A stretch of 64,000 nucleotides of DNA from positions 930,001 through 994,000 of the forward strand of contig CAXXMH010000004.1 of assembly GCA_963664665.2 (NCBI GenBank), given 5' to 3'. This document shows positions 17,043 to 25,664 of the stretch, in pieces. Under the pieces are notes generated by a model, which had not been told where the DNA came from, ran no database searches, and worked only from the letters and a program-made list of their open reading frames with translations. Position numbers and translations under genes: made by a program. The DNA is from Bin55 sp963664665. Lineage in GTDB: Bacteria; Pseudomonadota; Gammaproteobacteria; Pseudomonadales; Azotimanducaceae. Positions within the stretch are counted from its first letter, which is position 1. Each line of letters opens with the position of its first letter.

Positions 17043-17081
17043 ACTGCTAAATAATTAGCAGTCTCAAGTCGAGAGTGCTAA
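17043..17081 (+). promoter_or_regulatory. CIRCE operator with overlapping second palindrome and promoter of groES-groEL
   Basis: TTAGCAGTC (17055-17063), nine bases, then GAGTGCTAA (17073-17081) match the CIRCE consensus (TTAGCACTC-N9-GAGTGCTAA) with one mismatch, the site bound by the heat-shock repressor HrcA. The left arm is also part of a second palindrome, ACTGCTAA (17043-17050) and TTAGCAGT (17055-17062). A TAAAAT -10 (17079-17084) with TTAGCA as -35 at 18 bp spacing places the promoter within CIRCE, so repressor binding would block polymerase. hrcA itself is not in the window. Confidence 0.75.
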
Positions 17082-17151
17082 AATTTGCGCACTTAGTTGC
17101 TTTGAAGCACTGAGTAGGGAACACAAACTTTACCAACCATTGAGGATATCG

Positions 17152-17439
17152 ATGAATATTCGACCCCTTCATGATCGTGTTGTAGTGACACGTGACGAGG
17201 ACGAGGCCGTATCCGCCGGTGGCATCGTTTTGCCGGACTCGGCGAACGAAAAGCCATCACAAGGCACGGTACAGGCTGTCGGACCAGGAAAGATCCTGGA
17301 TAGTGGCGACGTTCGACCGCTCGACGTCAAGGTCGGCGACAAAGTCATCTTTGGGCAATACGGTGGTAGCACCGTTAAACTCCAAGATGACGAGTATTTG
17401 ATTCTCTCCGAATCCGAAATTTTCGGCGTCATTGAATAA
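17152..17439 (+). CDS. groES: Co-chaperonin GroES
   Basis: Heptameric lid of the GroEL folding chamber. The 95-residue product begins MNIRPLHDRVVVTRDE and holds the mobile-loop region AGGIVLPDSANEKPSQG and the KVGDKVIFGQYGG motif. Start is the ATG at 17152, with GAGG at 17142-17145; an in-frame TTG at 17140 lies in the ribosome site and is not credible. groEL starts 24 bp downstream. Expected to be heat-inducible through the CIRCE element. Confidence 0.97.
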   Translation: MNIRPLHDRVVVTRDEDEAVSAGGIVLPDSANEKPSQGTVQAVGPGKILDSGDVRPLDVKVGDKVIFGQYGGSTVKLQDDEYLILSESEIFGVIE

Positions 17440-17463
17440 CCACGGTTTGAGGGAAAAACAATA

Positions 17464-19101
17464 ATGAGTGCAAAAGAAGTCCAATTCTCTGATGACGCCC
17501 GTTCGCGGTTGCTTGACGGGGTCAATACCCTGTCGAACGCCGTGAAGGTAACGCTTGGTCCGAAAGGTCGAAATGTAATTCTCGACAAATCTTTCGGCGC
17601 GCCAACAGTTACCAAGGATGGCGTGTCTGTCGCGAAGGAAATCGAACTAAAAGATAAGTTCGAGAACATGGGTGCGCAGATGGTGAAGGAAGTAGCTAGT
17701 CAGACATCTGACGAAGCTGGCGACGGAACCACGACCGCCACGGTTCTCGCTCAAGGCATTTTGATTGAGGGACTGAAATCTGTTGCGGCAGGCATGAACC
17801 CCATGGATCTCAAGCGCGGCATTGACAAGGCTGTTAGCGCCGCAGTTGCCGAACTCGGAAAAATGTCCACGCCTTGCGAGGACTCAACGTCTATCGCGCA
17901 GGTTGGCACGGTCTCAGCGAACAACGATCCTGCCGTCGGTCAGATCATTGCGGAAGCGATGGAAAAGGTCGGCAAAGAAGGCGTGATCACGGTCGAAGAA
18001 GGCAGTGGTCTCGAAAACGAGCTGGACGTTGTTGAAGGAATGCAGTTCGATCGTGGCTACCTGTCACCGTACTTCATCAACAACCAAGACTCGATGTCGG
18101 CTGATTTGGAAGAACCGTACATCCTTCTCTGCGACAAGAAGATCTCGAACATTCGTGACCTTCTACCGGTTCTTGAAAACGTTGCCAAGGCAAGCAAACC
18201 GTTAATGGTCATTGCTGAAGACATCGAAGGCGAGGCACTCGCGACACTCGTGGTCAACAACATGCGCGGGATCGTGAAAATCGCTGCAGCGAAAGCACCG
18301 GGTTTTGGCGATCGACGCAAAGCGATGCTTCAAGATATCGCTACGCTCACTGGCGGGACCGTCATCTCCGAAGAAGTCGGCCTAACGCTTGAAGGTGCAA
18401 CGCTTGATGACTTGGGTACCGCAAAGCGAATCTCAAGCAGCAAGGAAAACACCACCATCGTTGATGGTGCAGGCGAGAAAGCGGAAATTGAAGGTCGGAT
18501 TAGGCAGATTCGTCAAGAAATCGAAGACACGACCAGTGACTACGATCGTGAGAAGCTGCAAGAGCGCTTGGCAAAGCTTGCCGGCGGCGTTGCCGTGATT
18601 AAGGTGGGCGCACCAACTGAAATCGAGATGAAAGAGAAGAAAGCGCGCGTGGAAGACGCGTTGCATTCAACTCGCGCCGCGGTTGAGGAAGGTATTGTGC
18701 CAGGTGGTGGCGTTGCGCTAATTCGAGCCCTTGAGAATATCGAGGGGCTTTCTGGTGACAACGAAGACCAGAATGTCGGTATTGCGATCGCACTCCGTGC
18801 GATGACCCATCCGCTGCGTCAAATTGCTGAAAACGCGGGTGGCGAACCTGCGGTTGTTGTTGACAAAGTGCGTTCTCTTGAAGGGAACCATGGGTACAAC
18901 GGCGCGACCGGCGAATACGGCGACATGATCGAGCAGGGGATTCCAGATCCAGCGAAAGTGACGCGTACTGCATTGCAGGCAGCAGCGTCAGTTGCCGGAC
19001 TGATGATCACTACCGAAGCGATGGTCGCGGAAGCGCCTGACGACAATCCTCCAGCGATGCCAGCAGGAGGCGGTATGCCTGACATGGGCGGCATGATGTA
19101 A
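17464..19101 (+). CDS. groEL: Chaperonin GroEL
   Basis: ATP-driven cytoplasmic chaperonin, 545 residues, standard length. Visible signatures are VTLGPKGRNVILDKSFGAPTVTKDG, the ATP-binding GDGTTTATVLAQ (about 86-97), AAVEEGIVPGGGVALIRAL (about 404-422) and a Gly-Gly-Met-rich tail ending GGMM. It lies 24 bp after groES and is followed by a strong terminator at 19175. No oddities were seen. Confidence 0.98.
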   Translation: MSAKEVQFSDDARSRLLDGVNTLSNAVKVTLGPKGRNVILDKSFGAPTVTKDGVSVAKEIELKDKFENMGAQMVKEVASQTSDEAGDGTTTATVLAQGILIEGLKSVAAGMNPMDLKRGIDKAVSAAVAELGKMSTPCEDSTSIAQVGTVSANNDPAVGQIIAEAMEKVGKEGVITVEEGSGLENELDVVEGMQFDRGYLSPYFINNQDSMSADLEEPYILLCDKKISNIRDLLPVLENVAKASKPLMVIAEDIEGEALATLVVNNMRGIVKIAAAKAPGFGDRRKAMLQDIATLTGGTVISEEVGLTLEGATLDDLGTAKRISSSKENTTIVDGAGEKAEIEGRIRQIRQEIEDTTSDYDREKLQERLAKLAGGVAVIKVGAPTEIEMKEKKARVEDALHSTRAAVEEGIVPGGGVALIRALENIEGLSGDNEDQNVGIAIALRAMTHPLRQIAENAGGEPAVVVDKVRSLEGNHGYNGATGEYGDMIEQGIPDPAKVTRTALQAAASVAGLMITTEAMVAEAPDDNPPAMPAGGGMPDMGGMM

Positions 19102-19174
19102 TCGAGTGAGTTGATCACTTGATCGAACGTCGGTTTGGACCTCGCTCGAGGTACTAGACTACCTAGATAAGAGA

Positions 19175-19201
19175 GGGTCCGTTTTTGCGGACCCTTTTTT
19201 A
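19175..19201 (+). terminator. Intrinsic terminator of groES-groEL
   Basis: GGGTCCG (19175-19181) pairs with CGGACCC (19188-19194) around a six-base loop and is followed by a run of T from 19195. It is 73 bp after the groEL stop and is a textbook rho-independent terminator. Confidence 0.92.
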
Positions 19202-19305
19202 TTTAGTTCGAGGAACTTTCGCTCCATTTATCCACGTCTGGGTCCAGAGCGTGAAGTCGAACCGACCCAAAATAAAATGAAATCCAATTGTTGTCCGGAA
19301 ATGCC

Positions 19306-20262
19306 ATGAGAAATCGTCTAGGTACAGCCGTAGTCACGCTTCTATTCACCGGCTTAGTTTTCGCGCAGGAAACTGCGACTGAAGAAACTGTGATGGATTT
19401 GGCGCAGCTTCAACAAGCATTTTCTTGGGACTTCGATACCCCGATCGAGGTACAGACAGTTGCAGAAGGACTTCATGTGTTCTTTGGCGTAGGCGGCAAT
19501 ATAGCGGTTTCGATCGGTGAGAATGGCGTGCTAGTTGTGGACGACCAGTTTCCGGAAATGATGCCGAAAGTCAATGAGGCTATCGCGGAACTCGGTGGTG
19601 GATCGATTGATTTCGCGATCAATACACATTGGCATTTCGACCATGCTGACGGCAATAAGGCGCTAGGTCCAGCCGGTAGTTGGATTGTCGCACACGAACA
19701 CTCCGCCGAGATGATGGCGAAGGACAACATCATTAATCTGGTGATCGCCAAATACAAGCAAGACGCCTATCCGCCCGACGCTCGTCCCGTTATCTCGTTC
19801 GCTGATCGCATGACATTTCATTTCAATGGTGGGGACATCGATGTGATCCATGCTGGTCCGGCACATACCGCAGGTGATGTCGCTGTGATATTTAGAAAGC
19901 AGAACGCTGTGCATTTCGGGGACGTGTTCAACAAGCTTGGGTATCCGTTCATTGACGTCGATAGCGGCGGATCGATCGACGGCATGATTCGTTTTTGTGA
20001 ATCGGTTTATGCCGAATTGAATCCAGACACCATTGTGATTCCCGGTCACGGAGTCGTAACCGATATGCCAGATCTTGCAGCGTACATCGACATGCTAAAG
20101 ACCGTTCGACAACGGGTTAAGACACTTGTGAATGACGGGAAAACGTTGGCCGAAGTTGAGGCTGAGGCAGTTAACCTTACAGCGGATTTGAGCGAACGAT
20201 ATGGTGATGTTAGGCAATCGCTAGGTTTCATCAATCGAGTCTATACGAGTTTGACTAAATAG
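19306..20262 (+). CDS. Exported metallo-beta-lactamase-fold hydrolase
   Basis: The ATG at 19306 gives 318 residues with a signal peptide (MRNRLGTAVVTLLFTGLVFAQ). The binuclear-metal signature HWHFDHADG is at about 107-115, followed by a second histidine in HAGPAHTAGDVAVIF, an Asp region and GHGVVTD. This is the MBL fold; periplasmic family members include beta-lactamase-like and quinoprotein-relay-type hydrolases, and the substrate cannot be told. An in-frame TTG at 19288 would put residues ahead of the signal peptide. The C-terminal helical part (DMLKTVRQRVKTLVNDGKTLAE) is typical of SoxH/cyclase-like MBL proteins. Confidence 0.85.
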   Translation: MRNRLGTAVVTLLFTGLVFAQETATEETVMDLAQLQQAFSWDFDTPIEVQTVAEGLHVFFGVGGNIAVSIGENGVLVVDDQFPEMMPKVNEAIAELGGGSIDFAINTHWHFDHADGNKALGPAGSWIVAHEHSAEMMAKDNIINLVIAKYKQDAYPPDARPVISFADRMTFHFNGGDIDVIHAGPAHTAGDVAVIFRKQNAVHFGDVFNKLGYPFIDVDSGGSIDGMIRFCESVYAELNPDTIVIPGHGVVTDMPDLAAYIDMLKTVRQRVKTLVNDGKTLAEVEAEAVNLTADLSERYGDVRQSLGFINRVYTSLTK

Positions 20263-20340
20263 CGCGGCTGAACTGCTTTACGTCCGCGTTAGACGCTTTC
20301 GACCGTCCATCAGGATCAGACCACGCTCTTGGATGACTAA

Positions 20341-21447
20341 ATGAAGATTACCGACATCACGCTCACACCACTGAAGATAAGGAAGACACTAGTCCGCATT
20401 CAGACCGATGCGGGTATTGAAGGCTGGAGTGAAGTATTTGGCGCGAATCCGCCGAGCTCAGGTCGAACTTCCATTTTTGAAGCCTACCTTGAGAACATCA
20501 TAAAACCCGTTCTCGTGGGGGAGGATCCTCTACAGATTGAGCGTCACTGGGAAACGCTGACTTTCGGGCACGAAGACCGCATGTACCGAGTGCCTGCGAA
20601 TGTAGTCGGCGTTATCGATGTCGCCCTTTGGGATCTCTTCGGTAAGGAAACTGGCTTACCTGTCTATACCTTGATGGGTGGTGCTGCTCGGACCCAAATC
20701 CCTATGTACTGGTCTGTAGGTTCTGGTTGGCGGATGCAACCGGAAGAGATGCTACAGAAGGTCGAGGAAGGGTGGGACGAGAATTTTCGTTCGTTCAAGA
20801 TTCGAATGGACTGGAAGGGATGGCGCCAAGACATCGATCCGATCAAAGACTTCGAAATGTTCAAGCTGGTACGTGAGTTTCTACCACCGGAAATTTACCT
20901 GGGCTTCGACGCAAATAACGGTTACTCAGTTTCTACCGCGATTCAACAGGGTCGGAAGTTCGAGGAACTTGGTATCGACCACTTCGAGGAACCCATTCCC
21001 CGCACAGATTTACCGGGATTGAAACAGATTGCCGACGCATTAGACGTCGCAGTTTCGGCAGGTGAACAGGATGCGTATCGCTGGTGGTTCGAGCACTTGG
21101 TGTTGCTAGGTAATCCTGACATCCTTCAACCGGACATCCTTAGTGCGGGTGGGCCGTCAGAGGTAAAACGCATATTCGATATGGCGACCGTTCTCGACAA
21201 GCCTGTCATGCCACATAGTCCACAAGCCGGTATCAACAGTATGGCGTCAATGCATGTCTATGCGACGGTCCAGAATGCCACACGCCCTCATGAGTTTTCA
21301 AGTGAATTCTCAGGACCTTTGGATGAGGTTGCCGCGATTTACGGTGAGCATGTCGTTCCGACTAACGGCGAAATTAATCTAAGCGATCGACCAGGACTTG
21401 GGATTGACCTAGACGAATCGAAAGTAGAGGAGTTTAGGCTGAAGTAG
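20341..21447 (+). CDS. Mandelate racemase/muconate lactonizing enzyme family protein
   Basis: Enolase-superfamily sugar-acid dehydratase or racemase, 368 residues. The capping domain covers about 1-125, with AVGVIDVALWDLFGK-like ANVVGVIDVALWDLFGKETGLPVYTLMGG. In the barrel, SFKIRMD replaces the usual KxK of the second strand. Metal ligands are visible as Asp in GFDANNGY, Glu in FEEP and Glu in SAGEQ. MPHSPQAG contains the C-terminal catalytic His. These point to acid-sugar dehydratase chemistry, exact substrate unknown. Its end overlaps the convergent RND gene by 14 bp. Confidence 0.85.
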   Translation: MKITDITLTPLKIRKTLVRIQTDAGIEGWSEVFGANPPSSGRTSIFEAYLENIIKPVLVGEDPLQIERHWETLTFGHEDRMYRVPANVVGVIDVALWDLFGKETGLPVYTLMGGAARTQIPMYWSVGSGWRMQPEEMLQKVEEGWDENFRSFKIRMDWKGWRQDIDPIKDFEMFKLVREFLPPEIYLGFDANNGYSVSTAIQQGRKFEELGIDHFEEPIPRTDLPGLKQIADALDVAVSAGEQDAYRWWFEHLVLLGNPDILQPDILSAGGPSEVKRIFDMATVLDKPVMPHSPQAGINSMASMHVYATVQNATRPHEFSSEFSGPLDEVAAIYGEHVVPTNGEINLSDRPGLGIDLDESKVEEFRLK

Positions 21448-24400
21448 GTGTTGCGCTCGCTGTGCCTGTCCTCGTCAATCCGCGCAGTTTGATACCGAGG
21501 TTATCTAACAATAGGTAGAGGCACGGCAACACGAGCAGTGAACCTATCGTGGAGGTAATGATCCCGCCAATGATCGTTAGAGCCATTGGTTGACGCAAGA
21601 CTGCCCCTTCGCCCCCACCAAACAGTAGTGGAGTAAGCGCGAGTGCAGTGGTGAGGGTCGTCATGGTGATCGGTCGCAGTCGAATCCCAGCGGCTCGATA
21701 TAGTGCTTCTATCCGTTCAACGCCGCTTGCCATAAGCTGACGTGCGGTGGTGATCAGTAGTACGGCGTCGTTCACGGCCACCCCCGCTAACACGATTAGT
21801 CCCAACATCGTCATGACGCCAATCGGATTTCCAAGTGGCACGACCGCAATCGCGACTCCGACGATCGCAAGGGGTATCGCTGCCAAGACGGTGATGGGTT
21901 GTAGGACTGATTCAAAGGTACCTGCTAGGACCATGAAGACCAACGCGATGGCGAGGATTCCCGCGAGCTGAAGTTCGCCAAATGTTTTCGCCCGTTCGAC
22001 TTCCTCACCACGAATCTTGACTTGAACGCCACCTGGCAGAACGGCGCCGTCGAGTACTTCCTGCACGTCCTTGGTTGCTTGTGGCAAGTCATAACCGTCC
22101 GCTAGCTGTGCAGTAACTTGGGCGGTACGACGCTGATCGCGTCGAAATATCTCCCTTGCCCCTTCGACTTCACTGAAGTTAGCAACTTCACCCATCGAGA
22201 TTTGGCGACCGTTAGGCATGCTCAGTACGACGTTTTCCAATTCATCACGGAAGGGTGTATCGCTCCGAATCACGATCGGGTATTCCTCATCACCAATCGC
22301 AAGTTGGGTAACCGTTCTGCCGTCCAGACTAGATTGAAGCGTGCCGGAAATCTGGTTCAAATCGACTCCAGCTGCGTCCGCGAGCGAACGATCCATCTCG
22401 ACATGTAGCTCCGGTGGACCACCTTCAAAGGAGCTGCGGACGTTCCACAACGATGGCAGTTCGGCGAGTTGAGAACGGATTGCTGCAGTTGCTAGGCGAA
22501 TATCCTCAAGCGCAGTACCTGACACCTCGACTAGAACGGGTATGCCACTGCTTCCTAACGCATCACTCAATGCGCTTCGGTTGATTTCCCAACTAAGCGT
22601 CGTATCGTCGAATTGAATTGCATCCTCCAGCGCCAACGCTACGTCCCGACCAGTTGGACCGGTATCCGCCACTTTCACAAGTACGCGTGCAGTATGTTCA
22701 TCCGACATTTCTTGTCGAATCACACGGTCATCGTCGGGGATGCGCCCGACCTCTGACAGAGTAGCGGCTACTTGATCGTTTGTAGCCTCTCGGATGACGG
22801 CTTCCAGACCTTCGACCATTCGTGCGGTCGATTCGACTCGTTGTCCTGCTGGACCGACGACGCGTACGGAAAACTGTTTTGGGTCCGACGGCGGCAACAA
22901 CTCGGTTCCGAGTTGTACGAGGAAAAAGAAAGCCGCGCCGATAAAAACAGATGCTGTTAGTACGACCAAAAATGCGTGGCGCAAAAGTCGACTGACAAAG
23001 CTCTCTAAGCCGCGTCGAAACGTCCCCGTCGCAGTTTCGTCTGCGTCAGGCAAGTTGGTAATACGAGGTAGAAACCACTGTCCCAAAGCAGGGATGAGAA
23101 ATACCGCAACGAACAGCGATGCGATCAAGGACACCACGACCGTGAACGCGATGCCGTCTATTAGGCGTACAGCCAATCCTTGAACGAAGAAAACTGGTAA
23201 AAACACGACACAGGTCGTCAACGTACTAGCAGTAATCGCCCCGGCAACTTGTCCAGTCCCAACCCGAGCAGCGAGTTTTGGCTCGTCGCCAGCCTGTAGG
23301 CGTCTGAACATCGATTCAACAACGACAATCGCATTGTCGACCAGCATCCCAGCGCCTAATGCCAACCCACCAAGTGTGACGATATTGAGGCTGTAATCGC
23401 CAAGATGCATGAAAAACAAGGCGGTGCAAATCGAGACAGGAACCGCGGTGGCAACGATTAATGTCGCACCTGCAGACCGTAGGAATACGACCAATACGAT
23501 GACCGCCAACGTAATCCCAACCCCAGCCGCGACTTGAAGGTCATCAAGCGCATCGACGACAAGCTTGGCGTTGTCGCTGACCTCATGAATCTCGATACCC
23601 GGAAGGTCGTCGGCAACATTGGTTATCGCGTCACGGATAGTTCGTGCGACTTCGACCGTGTTTTCGCCCGCCTCTTTGTAGATGGAAAGACCGATACCTT
23701 CGCGTCCATTAACAAGCACGAGATGGTCGATTTCTTGCGCTTCTTCAGTTACCGTTGCGATGTCTTGAACACGTATGGCTTTTGATGCACCGCCAGGTGT
23801 TTGTATGTAGCGCAACACGACATTAGCGACGTCGTCAGCGTTTTCGTATCGAGCCCGACCGCGTAATTGGAAGACGCGATTGTTCTCTTCAACGGTTCCG
23901 GCGGCGATATCAATGTTCTGAGAGTTGATCGAGCTTGCCAGCGAGTCGATCGTGATCTGATATGCGTCCATCAGATAACGGTCGACCGTCACTCGGATCT
24001 CTTTGATGCGACCCCCAAGGACGTGGACATCGGCGACGCCATCGAGTTGCTCAAGATTCGTGCCGAGTTGGCGCCGCGCGATCTGCCGTAGTTCAAGCAG
24101 GGAGTGGCGGTCATCCGTTGAGAGGAGACCCATTTCGAGTATCGGATCCTGTCGGGGATCAAATCGCCGCACCAACACCTCGTCTACTGAAGGATCAGCT
24201 TCGATGCTGCCGACGGCTTTTTGAACGTCGATTAGTCCGATGTCGATGTCCGCATCCCAGTCGAACAGCACCGTTGCGACCAAGCGACCGGTTCGCGAGA
24301 CCTGCTCAATCTCTCGAATGCCTCGTACGGTGAACAGTTGTTGTTCAATCCGCTCACCGAACAAGCGCTCGATTTCTAGGGGAGGACGATCTCCCGCTCG

Positions 24401-24559
24401 CACAGAAACCACGATCGTGGGACTCTGCAAGTCTGGGAGCAGATCAATCGGCCGTCGTTCCCACGACAAGTAGCCGATTAGCGCGATCGCGAGTGCGATC
24501 ACCGAAATTGAAACTGGACGTCGGGTCGCGAGCCCAGCTAGGGTTTCAAAAAAACTCAC
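21434..24559 (-). CDS. RND efflux transporter permease, HAE1/AcrB type
   Basis: Proton-driven inner-membrane pump of 1041 residues with the AcrB layout: TM1 near the N-terminus, a large periplasmic loop, a TM2-6 block around residues 330-530 (GGLALGAGMLVDNAIVVVESMFR, with the proton-relay Asp), a second large loop and the TM8-12 block (GLIVLAGVAVNDAVLLITT). Start is GTG at 24559, immediately after the stop of the membrane-fusion gene. An outer-membrane factor is not encoded nearby. Cargo unknown. The operon also encodes an ABC transporter pair, which is unusual. Confidence 0.93.
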   Translation of the reverse strand: MSFFETLAGLATRRPVSISVIALAIALIGYLSWERRPIDLLPDLQSPTIVVSVRAGDRPPLEIERLFGERIEQQLFTVRGIREIEQVSRTGRLVATVLFDWDADIDIGLIDVQKAVGSIEADPSVDEVLVRRFDPRQDPILEMGLLSTDDRHSLLELRQIARRQLGTNLEQLDGVADVHVLGGRIKEIRVTVDRYLMDAYQITIDSLASSINSQNIDIAAGTVEENNRVFQLRGRARYENADDVANVVLRYIQTPGGASKAIRVQDIATVTEEAQEIDHLVLVNGREGIGLSIYKEAGENTVEVARTIRDAITNVADDLPGIEIHEVSDNAKLVVDALDDLQVAAGVGITLAVIVLVVFLRSAGATLIVATAVPVSICTALFFMHLGDYSLNIVTLGGLALGAGMLVDNAIVVVESMFRRLQAGDEPKLAARVGTGQVAGAITASTLTTCVVFLPVFFVQGLAVRLIDGIAFTVVVSLIASLFVAVFLIPALGQWFLPRITNLPDADETATGTFRRGLESFVSRLLRHAFLVVLTASVFIGAAFFFLVQLGTELLPPSDPKQFSVRVVGPAGQRVESTARMVEGLEAVIREATNDQVAATLSEVGRIPDDDRVIRQEMSDEHTARVLVKVADTGPTGRDVALALEDAIQFDDTTLSWEINRSALSDALGSSGIPVLVEVSGTALEDIRLATAAIRSQLAELPSLWNVRSSFEGGPPELHVEMDRSLADAAGVDLNQISGTLQSSLDGRTVTQLAIGDEEYPIVIRSDTPFRDELENVVLSMPNGRQISMGEVANFSEVEGAREIFRRDQRRTAQVTAQLADGYDLPQATKDVQEVLDGAVLPGGVQVKIRGEEVERAKTFGELQLAGILAIALVFMVLAGTFESVLQPITVLAAIPLAIVGVAIAVVPLGNPIGVMTMLGLIVLAGVAVNDAVLLITTARQLMASGVERIEALYRAAGIRLRPITMTTLTTALALTPLLFGGGEGAVLRQPMALTIIGGIITSTIGSLLVLPCLYLLLDNLGIKLRGLTRTGTASATPTSA

Positions 24560-25630
24560 TTATGAGCCGATTACTCGTATTCGTGTTCCGTCTGTGAGCG
24601 TTTCCAATCCACGCACAACAACTTGGTCTCCGGCTTTGATGCCGTCAATAACCTCGTATTTTTCATCGTCACTAAGCCCAAGCCGAACGTCACGTCGATT
24701 CGCACGTTGACCACTCACCACGAACACGACGTTCGCGTTTCCTCTTCGCGTTACTGCCTCGCGTGGCACTACTGGCACGCCGGCGCGTTTAGCAGCAATG
24801 ATGTTGACTTCAACGAACATGCCGGGCCGAAAGTGGTCGTTTGTGTTATCCACCGCGACTTCAATTCGAAAAGTGTGGGTTGTGGGGTCAAGTTTTGGCG
24901 CGATGCGCAGTACTTCACCTAGATTTGGCTCGTCGTAGGCGAAGTGACGTACTCGAACTTGCATACCCACATTAACCTGGGATAGCTCTGGACCGACAAG
25001 ATCCACGTCTGCAATCAATGGGTCCAACGGAGCAATCTCAGCGACTCTAAATCCTGGTTCTACTAGCTGACCGTCAGCGACTGGCAGCTGATCTGAGTTG
25101 CGTGCAAGCGTCAGTATCACGCCTTCAATCGGAGACGTAAGTTTGCCTTTCGACGCGTTTAGCTTGCTTCGTTCATATTCAAGTAAAGCGTTCTCATGCG
25201 CAACTTCCTGTTGACGTAGATCCGTTTCCGCGATCAATCCCTGTTCAAAAAGATTGCGCCGTCGATCAAGCTCGGATTTGACATTCTCGAGCTGTACTCG
25301 CTTTGATTCGATACCTGCATGAAGGCGAGCGTCTTCTCCGGTGATCTCTGCGATCGGCTGTCCAACTGTCACGGTATCGCCTTCAACCAAGCGTTCGCCG
25401 TTTTGATTACGGCTGATATACAGCACGCCTGGTAGTTCGTTGTTAAGTGTCGCCATTGAGCGTGGCCGCAGGGTTCCCGTAGCAGCGATGATGCGCTCAA
25501 CATCGTCCTCAGCGACCGCTTCGGTCTCGACCGGAATTCTGAATTCGACTTGAACATCAGGCGGCTCCCCGCCGCATCCAAGTAGACCAAGCGCAAGTAG
25601 CGCTGCGACAACAAGTCGTAATCGATTCAT
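24560..25630 (-). CDS. RND periplasmic adaptor (membrane fusion lipoprotein)
   Basis: The ATG at 25630 gives a 356-residue lipoprotein with signal peptide MNRLRLVVAALLALGLLGC (lipobox LLGC), anchoring it to the inner membrane. It has the standard adaptor order: a biotinyl-lipoyl half (ATGTLRPRSMATLNNELPG), a helical hairpin (about 100-145, SKRVQLENVKSELDRRRNLFEQG), the second lipoyl half (LTSPIEGVILTL), then beta-barrel (GMQVRVRHFAYDEPNLGEVLRI) and membrane-proximal domains (RPGMFVEVNI). It links the RND pump to an outer-membrane channel. The 34-bp gap to the upstream ABC-permease gene suggests a common transcript. Confidence 0.92.
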   Translation of the reverse strand: MNRLRLVVAALLALGLLGCGGEPPDVQVEFRIPVETEAVAEDDVERIIAATGTLRPRSMATLNNELPGVLYISRNQNGERLVEGDTVTVGQPIAEITGEDARLHAGIESKRVQLENVKSELDRRRNLFEQGLIAETDLRQQEVAHENALLEYERSKLNASKGKLTSPIEGVILTLARNSDQLPVADGQLVEPGFRVAEIAPLDPLIADVDLVGPELSQVNVGMQVRVRHFAYDEPNLGEVLRIAPKLDPTTHTFRIEVAVDNTNDHFRPGMFVEVNIIAAKRAGVPVVPREAVTRRGNANVVFVVSGQRANRRDVRLGLSDDEKYEVIDGIKAGDQVVVRGLETLTDGTRIRVIGS

Positions 25631-25664
25631 GAAGTACTCAATAGTTATTTCTGTAGGCGCGTGA

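Noticed and set aside
19212..19241. Sigma-E-like promoter (GGAACTT ... TCTGG) upstream of the MBL gene
   Set aside because: The spacer is 18 bp, about two longer than the sigma-E optimum, and the -10 match is partial. Not enough to call.
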